From positions 1 to 62,375 of IMG/VR virus record IMGVR_UViG_3300034112_001193: DNA of 62,375 bases. One strand, given 5' to 3'. Made by a program: the position numbers and the translations under genes. The stretch's first letter is position 1. Each line of letters begins with the position of its first letter. Source of the DNA: a virus. Shown here one piece after another: positions 10,401 to 16,737 of this stretch. The notes under the pieces were generated by a model. The model searched no databases and was not told the origin of the DNA. It saw only the letters and a program-made list of their open reading frames with translations.

Positions 10401-10903
10401 CCAGCTAAATCTTCAGATGCCGCCGCACCTAAATTATACCATTCTTCCCAATTTGTAGGAATCTTGCCATACGGAGAAGATTTTCTTAACTCGCGTTGAT
10501 AATTAAATATCTGACGCTTTTGATCATCATCTAAAAATACATCAGGTCTGCTTTTGATGAATTCATTTAAATCTTCGGCATCTAAAGATTTAATTAAATC
10601 TCTATCTGCTGGCGTAAATTCTTCTTCATCTTTATCACCAATTACTGAAAGAACAATATTGCTCGGCTTTGAAAGATCAATCTCTGGTTCTTTTACTGGA
10701 GTAGGAGCGGGTAAAGCAGATGGAACTGCTTTTGGCAGTTCTTCTTTTGGCTTTTCTTCAGCAGGTTGAAAAGATAAGACAGATTCTATTTCGCTAATTA
10801 ATTCATCTGTTTCATCTTTAACTTCAAGTTCTTCAGTTTGAGGTTCCTCTTTATTTCCAAGAACATTATCAATATCCTTGATAAGATCATCAATTTCAGC
10901 CAT
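1445..10903 (-). CDS. giant polyvalent virion protein, 3152 aa, with zincin and ART-like regions
   Basis: Largest gene of the genome. Visible regions, approximate residues: acidic N-terminus (1-120); helical segments with glycine-rich hydrophobic stretches near 170-200 and 550; HETGH, a zincin HExxH motif, near 934, with an EEILAD glutamate near 1027 as a possible third ligand; a polyvalent-protein-associated region with FIEELQSDRHQ near 1790 and GKQWIGWTTGETQAERY near 1900; an ADP-ribosyltransferase-like region from AWHFGSFDP (about 2115) to SYVIFNPQQAKSADPF (about 2275); and a C-terminal GNAT-like region containing KKLDAFDTILPRLY and GFVEASRIPWNDE. FMPAE motifs stand near residues 1514, 2074 and 2301. 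Proteins of this kind are carried in phage heads and thought to be injected with DNA; that is inferred here from its position next to internal virion genes. A second reading frame is open within 2101-2322. Confidence 0.85.
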   Translation of the reverse strand: MAEIDDLIKDIDNVLGNKEEPQTEELEVKDETDELISEIESVLSFQPAEEKPKEELPKAVPSALPAPTPVKEPEIDLSKPSNIVLSVIGDKDEEEFTPADRDLIKSLDAEDLNEFIKSRPDVFLDDDQKRQIFNYQRELRKSSPYGKIPTNWEEWYNLGAAASEDLAGVGVMTADLLGGVLKGTAKAVKQGAPALLGMTSGYAKALAAEKLLPEDKKAEVESWRKRAWQIANTPIKGGEKQNPDAYTDAKYLAKIKEYLTPEQIAGIEKEFQEKRYQAKQVPFSYTSELASLPESVAFLGTKLGTGGMQLWDDASEKFGLTDEETSFERFKARSEVNTAQAKLIKSEPKSWARVVDTYYAPVMKSFSSLIHPSIDEYMIMYPDLSREEVKSKRQADIENGVLNTIEDIKKSIPENDPDIATFGSLTIPGQFGVDVFGYAYSVVQASKMLTPIAKLKLKKLGLDDDQINALETKAQEVAKKKELSKLEKLQKPGFVERAAGATARGIEKTSDYLERSPTWQTITKTAPAVTGATIGYQVNPENPLAGLGMGAFSGIGAKYGVKALIDLPKVVKEVQAARRISAGGSVGPLATLGAIAKQQDEVKTLTAKLKTLAEGTDEYVETKKALDLAKEKTKGEGIVDYEGIGKVSDTTKTILRFVNDDAIANIGEYARLGVEPTLIALATGVIDSSDEEELKTMIGQGLVFSLGGRAVQQSYHKFVGEDPVIAARRAKQANVDALKAYRDSTPETRGEIDKLTDWELVIGRQAKKVADTEAEVQRLVNESPDNKKIEEAEKRLEAEKKSLSLLKTANVQTRNEFGRQFLTALGRNNLLLNGALKAGQNNVGIHILSTDQIFNHFRQNPALRDVPDETIYEIARQQGFYSGTGQNEFRPGMEVSDAVKNIVFNQAQPSIVINSDALRNRIDIYGETPIDALNHETGHAILRIKEIQDAVSEARKLLFSNQIRDAEGNVKEVTTGLYNEDQLIDLYENTYLKNYNKKQIEAIAKASGLWDYGTNSLSRKNVSEYMQEEILADLFSNTLSRNLGRNIDPKSIHLLDVARAKLKNNLLKKATTKLLGLGYSGDVVGYASKANLPPEVQSAARNAMRLLESLNGDFATIENKPETATISKADIRKSKIAAERYGMDSGLFATKVQAQVFDADGNPVGTSVDVTDPTVFEGTWRITKDGEERLNGYGQIPVELRQLQVPEGGTLAISKKIVTEADGITPKLLKPSDLKKIAKDRATLFKQAIDTPDYGTPGRFEAVSEGSNTYRGTFTPLQIKAIQELPEGIVPLKIKKYLLELNDAIVKKDGSRFFVDYAAVMDDKGNYKAFSPKIYDVVPIGLHLSSAGNFLVTTISVGRMMSKLNAWSDRMPNRLSPWGGSKEAFWSEFSTKYLDNWSKGIQGSGYNEQGEPVGRNQLSEDVAIAEQKKSIFNDFLNLFKNETEALNLDRTKIPKRKGDEKNKSMDRTIMSMRIDHMAELLDASDLPKLPVDYGKAIINFLPGESELEIPATQFMPAETIEAPSGERGFQSKLQLEIQRKFRGATATPEQLKAVINNPQNVKAEEVKWSGVNDAIDRIAGENNGKVPVQELLNYLRDEGQVKFEEVTLGGLDRMTAPRSAERLRQVLISNGYNSAEADRVVQAASREENIYTGRNGGIIDLVKEVISDYRELEEAGTTKFAGYVLPGGENYREVVMAMPIGKGISKQKAIQLRDQSWSKIEQLPDFPTGTNPLYQVRWAEENHPELYAEWSDFSRAAENKSSEVNKDVYTSSHFSDIPNYVAHMRLNDRTDAEGNDGLFIEELQSDRHQAGREKGYLTSPKGWTAKQTGKAGSNLTWSVFDAEGNLVTDGMAGNSAESAIEYAFKRESSSVVGKVPDAPFRKDWSVQLFKRVLRDAVESGKQWIGWTTGETQAERYDLSKQIDMIQYDPKSQRLLAYKKDSSEKVLDKTVPLDGLEEYVGKEVAQKIADKSKTHDPKYGPYVTIENADLTVGGEGMKGFYDTILPKEIGKYVAKMGGKVEKSEIVIEKPSTFTQFTRTPNAVPEIINVREKTAPIWRVNITPEMANVVSAGQIQFMPAEVDTRFADLEAKAKAGDKKAEAEAIAIVENIAKNAGGIEAWHFGSFDPSYDPIPKTKKGMHFGSKEASIQRAFDKQPEDERRSLEIFEENGLWYWKTNTNESLDGFSTKQSAEKDANNAIAEMWMYQDYDYNDLGNLTKTYLFFNNLKTVKDQGDNWNDIIIKSKEEGYDGLKYKNEFEDEGSTSYVIFNPQQAKSADPFTYDDAGNLIPLSQRFQTTSPDIRFMPAEQGAEPEGLQGIELPTQYRRISDMIPPLRDVEPPIPASQAMPPESNLPEIIFNAQGGEMAILKQALQGGTPVVQPEKPKETVVQKPQEIPVAKVEPEEEVSDKELVSTGIEVPEFVDEQSVISNAIRVANSKPWKKGRDFKLDIQQRVLEAAEKAGVKVSERTLETIEYLSRVGLKDALIALEQNPNAIGWYDEKTKQALEVMSLLFPEIATDENARFAFTWALAVTSNGLKVDKNFELAEGVYRAYRKTGKMPTNIQAGQAQKAINQSLGLFNQLTNEWGIDNTRKFMQTEFTVQEISRLGVVNKASKKDVKPGGEYADTLVRGSSILGPKIGNGFFSNLYGLFDALTMDRWLIRTWGRWTGTLIELNPELTEQAATRTMEAVNKLTDDDMARFDEMLGRDISEMSVEELATAIQKASMKPELREVMNKTETGEELRKSGNGLAKYLDGQKEAPASPAERNFIREIFGLMLDDLKSDPKYAGLTMADLQAVLWYAEKRLYETAKVKDDQENLDESDAEGYEDEEAPDYANAAIGVARKKGVSEKRIQQAIEKVKNDRTTTTRSTTEGRGGDQSGEQESAGGFTDSKEKQKFKHYVAASTARRNRVGNAKALWTYARKSDGDGGELRVLKPKSKKNLGIKYISEWKPGRKLATMFRNNELPVVRFLELDSTDKPSAQKFADTLQQSKDEAKFGAAVNVYPVEDYQGMKLFMSESGKSGFAVKPDGDIVSVFSMEKGSSRSILEAAISAGGKKLDAFDTILPRLYGEHGFVEASRIPWNDEFSPEGWNKQTFQEFNEGEPDVVMMVLDPNFEGQYTPRTDIYATDYDTAVGMQNALLQQVEKSGKKKK
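2101..2322 (-). CDS. candidate overlapping gene, 73 aa
   Basis: Lies wholly inside the 3152-residue gene, same strand, different frame. Starts MTAQQLHDLQLKDGVEI and ends RHSGLTREKAMEMVESYGF, which looks like a folded helical protein. The main frame over the same bases is Thr/Ser/Gly/Arg-rich and low in complexity, as expected if the small frame constrained it. No convincing Shine-Dalgarno is visible (AAAAAGTAAAAA precedes the ATG). It could be a chance open frame. Confidence 0.35.
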   Translation of the reverse strand: MTAQQLHDLQLKDGVEINPGSRKVLEGLLTQKKNKSSSTMSPPQQQDAIEWAMQRHSGLTREKAMEMVESYGF

Positions 10904-10909
10904 TACTTT

Positions 10910-12589
10910 TTATTTTTTTTGAGTTGCGCGAAGTTGCTCAACTAGAACCTTTAATTCTTTTTTCAATTGTTCTTTTTCTTCACCTTCTGGCATCTCTTTC
11001 ATTTGCATAAATTTTTGCTTTGTTAAATTTGCTAGATTTTCTGATTCAGGAACTTCTTCTAAAATATTAAAATCAACTATAATTCTTTTTGGCTCAAGAC
11101 CATATTGCTTTGCTAAACCTGAATAAGAATCTTTTAATTGATTGTATTCTCCTAATCTAGATTCATATTGTTTTTTAGCTTGATTCAAAAAGTCTTTTCT
11201 TTGAGTTTCAGATAAGATTTGACCATCAATAGCTTTGTTAAATGTCGCTCGTATTCTATCTGGAATTCCAGCCGCATTTTGAGCATTTGCATATTCGCCC
11301 TCTCTAACTGTAGAGGCTGGGTCTAACAATTTCATATACCCAAAAATTAAAGACATATCACCTGCGGCGGAAGGTTCTTTTCCAGATGTTTTAATGCTTC
11401 TCCATGCGCTTTGGATTGTTTTAAAATCTTTTGTTTGACCGATATATTCGTCTCGCAATTTTCTTTCAGTATCAAAATCAACCCCTGTTCCTTTTTTTTC
11501 TTCAGCAAGTTCTTTATCGGTTTTTCTTTCTGGGAAAATAACCTTGAATCCAGTTTCTCCTTTTTTGGTTTTTATCTGTTCTATTTTCGCTTCGTTATAT
11601 TCAGGACCAAATATTTTAGATATTTCTTTAACTGCTTTTCGAGCAACATTGACATCCGCCCAAGTTTTAAAATATCGATTTAAATCTACCTCTTCAGCTT
11701 TTTGTTCTGTTGGAACTTGTTGTGCTTCTGGTTTAGGAAGAATAGATAATGCACCAAATCCAGTTGGCAGTTCTCCTGTAGCAGAATAAAATTCTTCTTG
11801 TAACTTTCTCGCTTCTTCAGGAGAAACAAGTGATTTATTTTTACTTAAAATGTTAAACGATGCAGGCTTTTCAGGTGCTTGAATATCTGTAGACATAGTT
11901 TGTCCAACAGGAGTAAGATTGCCTGCCAGCATATTTTCTAATTCCGTAGCTTTATTTTCAGCATTTACAGTTAATTCTGAAAGCGGTCTATTTAAAACAT
12001 TTTGAGCTTCTTGCTGTGTTGGAACTGATGAAAATAAAGGATTAAATACCTCTTCGGTTTCTGGTGGTAATCCTAAATCCCAAATTTCATTTTTAGGCAA
12101 ATCTTCTTCTACAGGGGTTAAAGTTGATTTTGTTGAATCTTGTTCATCAATATCTCCGTATGTAATTTCTTCTTCATTGCTCTTACCTTCTTCTTTTTGT
12201 TTTTCCAATTGATTTTGCAAAATTTGCAAACGAGTTTTTTTATAGTCTTCGTCTGTAGTATCTTGCGATCTGATTTTTGCTAATGCAATTGCCCTATCAT
12301 GTTCTCGTTGTTCTTTAGCCAATGCTTCCTTCTTTTCCCTCTCGCCAACAAATGCGGCGGTGATGCCTTGCAACGCTCCACCTACTCCCTCTTTCAATCC
12401 AGACGCAATTCCGCCAGTCACTAGTTCCGGTTGTTCAGACCGAATTTTAAGTGGTTCAAAAGTTGCAAAGGCTAGAGGTGTGTGTCGAACTTCAGGAACT
12501 GCAACCTGAACAGGTCGCATTCCTTCCAAGGGTGACGCTGACCGGATAGTTGCGAACTGTGGTGAAAACGAATAGGCGGGTGCTGGCAT
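10910..12589 (-). CDS. probable internal virion protein, 559 aa
   Basis: N-terminus is Pro/Phe-rich, followed by GGIASGLKEGVGGALQGI, a Gly/Ala segment that could be membrane-active, then a long charged coiled-coil (REKKEALAKEQREHDRAIA) and an acidic low-complexity middle. The C-terminal third is helical. It sits between the MGG-type proteins and the giant polyvalent protein, the place where podoviruses keep ejected core proteins. The start ATG follows GGAGG by six bases; that GGAGG lies inside the last codons of the preceding gene. Confidence 0.6.
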   Translation of the reverse strand: MPAPAYSFSPQFATIRSASPLEGMRPVQVAVPEVRHTPLAFATFEPLKIRSEQPELVTGGIASGLKEGVGGALQGITAAFVGEREKKEALAKEQREHDRAIALAKIRSQDTTDEDYKKTRLQILQNQLEKQKEEGKSNEEEITYGDIDEQDSTKSTLTPVEEDLPKNEIWDLGLPPETEEVFNPLFSSVPTQQEAQNVLNRPLSELTVNAENKATELENMLAGNLTPVGQTMSTDIQAPEKPASFNILSKNKSLVSPEEARKLQEEFYSATGELPTGFGALSILPKPEAQQVPTEQKAEEVDLNRYFKTWADVNVARKAVKEISKIFGPEYNEAKIEQIKTKKGETGFKVIFPERKTDKELAEEKKGTGVDFDTERKLRDEYIGQTKDFKTIQSAWRSIKTSGKEPSAAGDMSLIFGYMKLLDPASTVREGEYANAQNAAGIPDRIRATFNKAIDGQILSETQRKDFLNQAKKQYESRLGEYNQLKDSYSGLAKQYGLEPKRIIVDFNILEEVPESENLANLTKQKFMQMKEMPEGEEKEQLKKELKVLVEQLRATQKK

Positions 12590-13158
12590 TACATTCCTCC
12601 GAATTGAAGACCTTGTGCTGTAGGCAGGTTGAATCGATTGGTATTTTGTTGGGTTCCGCCAGTCCCAGCGTTTGAAGCCAAAACTTGCGGTATGCCCATC
12701 TGCGAGGCATTAGGCGCATTTGTCGAAGCAGGTCCAGCAGTTCCCCCAGCGGCGGCTATTTTCTGCTGTTGAGCCGATCCCATATTGTAACCGCTCCCGC
12801 CAGCAATTGTGTTTTGATAATTTTTCGAGGCTTGCTCGTCTAACCTCTTTTGATTTTCAGCCGCACGGGTGAAATCGCTTTGCAGGCGAGATTCTGACTC
12901 CCGGCGCATCGATGCCGCACGGTCATTCTCGGCTTGAATCTGGCGTTGCTTTTCGCGTTCCGCCGCTTCTTTGGCAAGACGATCCCGTTCTGCTTGTGCC
13001 GCTTTAGCGGCGGCATCTGCGGCTTTTCGAGCAGCATCCATTTGGGCTTGCATGGCGGCTTGCTGTTGCGCCATTTGCTTTGCCATTTGATCGTTTCCAT
13101 CACCGCCACTATTACTGCTAGAACTGCTTTTCTTTTTACTGCCTCCTCGTCCTCCCAT
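12589..13158 (-). CDS. MGG-type internal virion protein, 189 aa
   Basis: Begins MGGRGGSKKKSSSSS, then a Gln/Ala/Lys/Glu-rich coiled-coil (about 25-100), a Gly/Ala/Thr-rich linker and the tail NRFNLPTAQGLQFGGM. The two following genes share this plan: MGG start, helical body, and N-F-P-FGG tail. Resembles small coiled-coil core or ejection proteins of podoviruses, which is inference. Its start is preceded by GGAGGAACATAATT, where GGAGG belongs to the C-terminal FGG codons of the upstream paralogue. Confidence 0.65.
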   Translation of the reverse strand: MGGRGGSKKKSSSSSNSGGDGNDQMAKQMAQQQAAMQAQMDAARKAADAAAKAAQAERDRLAKEAAEREKQRQIQAENDRAASMRRESESRLQSDFTRAAENQKRLDEQASKNYQNTIAGGSGYNMGSAQQQKIAAAGGTAGPASTNAPNASQMGIPQVLASNAGTGGTQQNTNRFNLPTAQGLQFGGM

Positions 13159-13160
13159 AA

Positions 13161-13691
13161 TTATGTTCCTCCAAATTGTAAGCCAGTTGTTTTCGGCATT
13201 GCAAAAACATTGGATTGTTGTGGTCTATTTGCTTCAGTTGAAGGCAATGTTCCTGACATTGCACCAAGATCGACGAGTGCTTTTTGACGGGCGGCATTGA
13301 TGTTGTATGCACCCGCACCAGTTGCTTGCGCTCCAGCCGCCATCGACGCTTGACGCTCCTGTTCGGCTTTTGTTTGATCCGCCAATTGTTGCGCGGAAGA
13401 TTTCGCGGCCAATTCCTGTTGCGCCTTCGATTCCTCTTGCCTGCGGAGTTGTTGTGCGGCTACATTTTGCGCTTCAATCGCCGCTTGCCGTTGCTGTTCT
13501 TCAATGCGTTGACGCTCCGCAATGGCATCCAATCGTGCTTGTTCAGCCTGTTGTTGCTGAAGTCGCATCATCTCTGCCTGTTGCGCCATTTGCTGATTAA
13601 ACATCGCTTGTTGCATTTGCATCTCTTGCGAGCGCATTTGCTGTTCAGCTTGAACTTGGGACTTCGATGGTCCGCTTGGTCCTCCACCCAT
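13161..13691 (-). CDS. MGG-type internal virion protein, 176 aa
   Basis: Begins MGGGPSGPSKSQVQAEQQM. Most of the protein is a Gln/Ala/Arg/Glu-rich coiled-coil (about 10-130) with repeated QQAEMMRLQQQQAEQARL-like heptads. Ends NVFAMPKTTGLQFGGT. The final FGGT is written TTT GGA GGA ACA, which places a Shine-Dalgarno ahead of the next start. A paralogue of the genes on either side by layout and tail motif; probably part of the internal core or ejection complex. Confidence 0.65.
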   Translation of the reverse strand: MGGGPSGPSKSQVQAEQQMRSQEMQMQQAMFNQQMAQQAEMMRLQQQQAEQARLDAIAERQRIEEQQRQAAIEAQNVAAQQLRRQEESKAQQELAAKSSAQQLADQTKAEQERQASMAAGAQATGAGAYNINAARQKALVDLGAMSGTLPSTEANRPQQSNVFAMPKTTGLQFGGT

Positions 13692-13717
13692 AATTATTTT
13701 TCTTTCTTTTTTAGTTG

Positions 13718-14281
13718 TTAAGTTCCACCGAATTTAATGTTAGACATATCGGGGAGATTGAATTGATTGGATGCAACATACTTTTGTTGGGTGCTTGCAG
13801 GTTTGTACATGAATTCAACAGGCAAATCCGCACTAGCACTTGTATCACTAATTTTTGATTGTGCAATGGAAGGAGTTGCTGTTGTTGAAGCAACTGTTGC
13901 AACTTGTGAACTTTCAGCAGGAATAGAACTTGGAGGAAGCGTGGGTGCGCCTGCTCTTAACGCTTCATTGCTAGCCTGCCTTCGCGCCAAATCAGATGCC
14001 GATTGCGCCTTCATGCTTGAAAGCATTTGATTTTGAGCGGAAAACATTCCAGATGTATCCATTTTAGAACGAGGCATAGAATATGGAGTGCTTCCGCCGC
14101 CGCCAAATTTCCATTGGAGTTTCCCAAAGTTGCGATCAAATTGGAAAGGTTTTTTGCCTGTAATCATGCTGGTTGGCAGAACCCCCATAGGGTCCATAAT
14201 ATTCAAAGGATCAACAACCTTGTTGACCGATCTCCAGAACTTTCCGCCACCACCAAAACCTTTTTTAATGCTTCCTCCCAT
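13718..14281 (-). CDS. MGG-type internal virion protein, 187 aa
   Basis: Begins MGGSIKKGFGGGGKFWRS and has a hydrophobic segment around PLNIMDPMGVLPTSMI, a middle helix rich in Ser/Ala, and the tail NQFNLPDMSNIKFGGT. The tail matches its two downstream paralogues, but here the second Gly is GGT and the next start is 27 bases away, so the embedded Shine-Dalgarno is lost. Likely internal or ejected virion component. Confidence 0.6.
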   Translation of the reverse strand: MGGSIKKGFGGGGKFWRSVNKVVDPLNIMDPMGVLPTSMITGKKPFQFDRNFGKLQWKFGGGGSTPYSMPRSKMDTSGMFSAQNQMLSSMKAQSASDLARRQASNEALRAGAPTLPPSSIPAESSQVATVASTTATPSIAQSKISDTSASADLPVEFMYKPASTQQKYVASNQFNLPDMSNIKFGGT

Positions 14282-14283
14282 AA

Positions 14284-14562
14284 TTATAATCCTATTTTTG
14301 CTCTAGCCTCTAAACAAAGTGTCGAGCCGGGGTTAAATAATCTACACGCTTGCGGTCTGCAATTATAAACAGAACACTTAACTGCAACTCCAACTTCTCC
14401 TTCTAAAGCAATGCATCTATTGTTTTCGGTCTTCATTAAAGGGTAATCGGTTCGTTGCATTTCAAGCGGAATGCCAGTTGCGTCTGAACGATCCCGTTTG
14501 AGGATCGGCCATGACCACTTAAAACAACAACACGCTCCGCATTTTTCGCAATCATAGTTCAC
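14284..14562 (-). CDS. YkgJ-like cysteine-cluster protein, 92 aa
   Basis: The N-terminus MNYDCEKCGACCCFKW carries the CxxCxxCC signature of the YkgJ family (zinc- or iron-binding), followed by KCSVYNCRPQACRLF, the second conserved cysteine block. YkgJ proteins are thought to hold a metal or Fe-S site; biochemical role unclear. It sits two genes downstream of the PAPS-reductase-like gene. Start overlaps the stop of the upstream gene by four bases. Confidence 0.8.
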   Translation of the reverse strand: MNYDCEKCGACCCFKWSWPILKRDRSDATGIPLEMQRTDYPLMKTENNRCIALEGEVGVAVKCSVYNCRPQACRLFNPGSTLCLEARAKIGL

Positions 14563-14981
14563 TTTCTGCCATACATTGTTCCAACCGCTCCAAGAATGCC
14601 GCCAGCGAGGTCTTTGCCAGCGTTGCCATACGCTTGGGCAATTTGTCCTCTGCCATCGTCCCGAATTTGAAATGGCATCATGGGCATGAAATTCAATGCA
14701 TCAGGGTTCTCTTGTAACATTTTTTGCATCTCAAGCCATTTTTGATATGCTTCTGCTTGCGATTGACTTTCCTTTGCTTTTGACATTTCATTAGTGCTGA
14801 AATCAATGCCCTGAATGCCTTTTGCAAAAAAGTCCAACCCTTGCGCCAATCGTTTGCTTTGCGCCTGCTGACGATCAAATGCGGCGAGGTCTGCTTGCGT
14901 TGCCAATGTAGCTTTGGGGACTGTCCCGGCGGCAAGTTGCGTTTGACCGATTTTGTTGGTTCCTGTATTTGCTCCACCCAT
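14559..14981 (-). CDS. MGG-type virion-associated protein, 140 aa
   Basis: Starts MGGANTGTNKIGQTQ at 14981, two bases after the stop of the PAPS-reductase-like gene; an ATG 14 codons upstream lies inside that gene and is less likely. The body is helical, with QAEAYQKWLEMQKML, and ends in a Gly/Ala stretch with a possible membrane-seeking segment (AGGILGAVGTMYG). The shared MGG start links it to the internal virion set. Confidence 0.55.
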   Translation of the reverse strand: MGGANTGTNKIGQTQLAAGTVPKATLATQADLAAFDRQQAQSKRLAQGLDFFAKGIQGIDFSTNEMSKAKESQSQAEAYQKWLEMQKMLQENPDALNFMPMMPFQIRDDGRGQIAQAYGNAGKDLAGGILGAVGTMYGRK

Positions 14982-14982
14982 A

Positions 14983-15822
14983 TTATTTTTCCTCCTTGTT
15001 CCATTCCACCGGACGAAATCCAAGGTCGGGAATGACGATGTCTTCGTAGGGTGCTAAATGTGAAATGTTGCTGATTTGAGCGTTGAGTTTCGGGCAATGC
15101 ACATGACTGCCTTGATGACGATCCACGCAATTTAAACAGGTAGGGTAGAAGTCGGCATTCAAAGACTTGTCAGGGTTGTTGCCCCACTTGTCAGTTTTGA
15201 CATAACGAGTCGGATCGGGTTCGACCCCGGCATCTTCTAGATACTGGAAAATATCAGCATCAGTCCAATCGCGCATTGGGTATAGACTAACAGGACTGCC
15301 CTCGGCGTAACGAATGTCCTGCGCCAATGGCACATGACCTTTAATCAAGTCGGTATCACTTCCCTTGGTTCCAATCCAGACCGCACCCCAAGGCCAATTA
15401 AATGTGCCTGTGGGTCGATTCAAAAAGTCATCCAAACCGCACATGAATTTCTCGCCCTCTTTGGGACGCTCCGTTCCTAACGAAAGCACAACTGCTTTGG
15501 TTCCCCATTGGAAGTAGTGCAGAAGGTCAAAACGCACTTCACCTGTTTCCACATCAGGACCATCCGCCAATGCATACCTGCTGGCGGGATACTCAAAAAC
15601 GGTCAAATCCCACTCTTTAATCAATCGATCAGAATAAGCGTAGCGTTCGCGAAATTTAGGTTGGCGAAACTGAATTACAGGGATATCGATTTCGGCTTTG
15701 AAGCGCAACAAATGAAGCATTGCCGTGGAGTCCTTGCCGCCGCTCCACAACACAACAGAACGAGGCCAATTTTTAGCCCACAACTGTGCTTTTTTCACAG
15801 TTTCTGTAATCAGTTTTGTCAT
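14983..15822 (-). CDS. PAPS-reductase-like PP-loop enzyme, 279 aa
   Basis: Residues 24-37, SVVLWSGGKDSTAM, form the SGGKDS PP-loop of the ATP pyrophosphatase / PAPS reductase family. Downstream are FRQPKFRERY and YPMRDWTDADIFQYLEDAGV, a segment typical of phage and DndC-like family members. The C-terminus has a cysteine cluster, CLNCVDRHQGSHVHC. Related enzymes reduce PAPS, activate sulfate or thiolate nucleic acids; which reaction applies here is unknown. It overlaps the preceding MGG gene (ATGA) and lies among virion genes, an odd place for a metabolic enzyme. Confidence 0.8.
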   Translation of the reverse strand: MTKLITETVKKAQLWAKNWPRSVVLWSGGKDSTAMLHLLRFKAEIDIPVIQFRQPKFRERYAYSDRLIKEWDLTVFEYPASRYALADGPDVETGEVRFDLLHYFQWGTKAVVLSLGTERPKEGEKFMCGLDDFLNRPTGTFNWPWGAVWIGTKGSDTDLIKGHVPLAQDIRYAEGSPVSLYPMRDWTDADIFQYLEDAGVEPDPTRYVKTDKWGNNPDKSLNADFYPTCLNCVDRHQGSHVHCPKLNAQISNISHLAPYEDIVIPDLGFRPVEWNKEEK

Positions 15823-16733
15823 ATAATAATTGCCGCCGCTCCAATGCCTGCTCCTGCAAGCCCTGCTCCCGCGCCAATCAATTGACCTGTCATTGCATTT
15901 TTGGATGCCGCCGCCTGACTCGCCGCATCGTACAAGGATTGCTCGTAAGACTGACGATTTGCTTGATTGGTTTGCTGGAGATTTAAAATCTCACCCATGT
16001 TACGAGAGAGATAATCGAATGCGTTTTGATTAAGTCCCATTCGGGCTTGCTGGAACTGATTTAATGTCTGCCCTAGTTGCCCTGCGCCTTGCAAGATGCC
16101 TCTTTGCCAGTCCGACATTGCTCCTAGATTTCCCGCCTCGCTAGCCTGCCTTGCCGCCATTAAGGTTCCGGGATCGATGCCGCCAACGGGTGCTTCTTGC
16201 GATTGCACGAACCCTCGCCGCAATGCAATGTCTTCTAAAATCCGTTTGCGTCCCTCGTCGGTAGAAACATCTGCCAACATGGAGCGTCCAAATGTACTGG
16301 AAGGATCGACGCCAGTTCCACCAACTGCACTAATGCCTTTTTGCTTCAGCCATGCATCCATGTAGTTTTTGAATGCCTCACCAGAGGTGGCAGATTCGAT
16401 TTGCTCCGGGAGTTGCAACCGCATACGAGCAGTCGCGGGGGAGGTCATTTGCTCAAATTGACGGGATCGAGCGAGATTAGAAAGGCCCAATTCGGCAGCT
16501 TGCCGGGAAGTCTGCTCTGCATCGAATGTCGTTTGCAGAGGTTGCATTTTGGTATACAGGTCGAGCATTGCTCGGTCTGTTTGCAACGCTCCAGCTTGAG
16601 CGGCGGCAAGATCGGCGGATGCTGTCTCTAAACCAACTTGACCCATTGCCTGCTTTGCAGACAAAATCTGTCCCGGCGTTTGATAGTCGGGCCTACTCAT
16701 GTATCTGCCGGGGTTTACTGTTGCTCCTCCCAT
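15819..16733 (-). CDS. MGG-type internal virion protein, 304 aa
   Basis: Begins MGGATVNPGRYMSRPDYQTP and consists mainly of Ala/Gln-rich amphipathic helices. The last 30 residues, KNAMTGQLIGAGAGLAGAGI and AAAIII, form a hydrophobic tail that could insert in a membrane. Layout recalls the membrane-interacting ejection proteins of podoviruses, by inference. AAAGGA precedes the ATG. Its stop overlaps the PAPS-reductase-like start. Confidence 0.6.
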   Translation of the reverse strand: MGGATVNPGRYMSRPDYQTPGQILSAKQAMGQVGLETASADLAAAQAGALQTDRAMLDLYTKMQPLQTTFDAEQTSRQAAELGLSNLARSRQFEQMTSPATARMRLQLPEQIESATSGEAFKNYMDAWLKQKGISAVGGTGVDPSSTFGRSMLADVSTDEGRKRILEDIALRRGFVQSQEAPVGGIDPGTLMAARQASEAGNLGAMSDWQRGILQGAGQLGQTLNQFQQARMGLNQNAFDYLSRNMGEILNLQQTNQANRQSYEQSLYDAASQAAASKNAMTGQLIGAGAGLAGAGIGAAAIII

Positions 16734-16737
16734 AATT

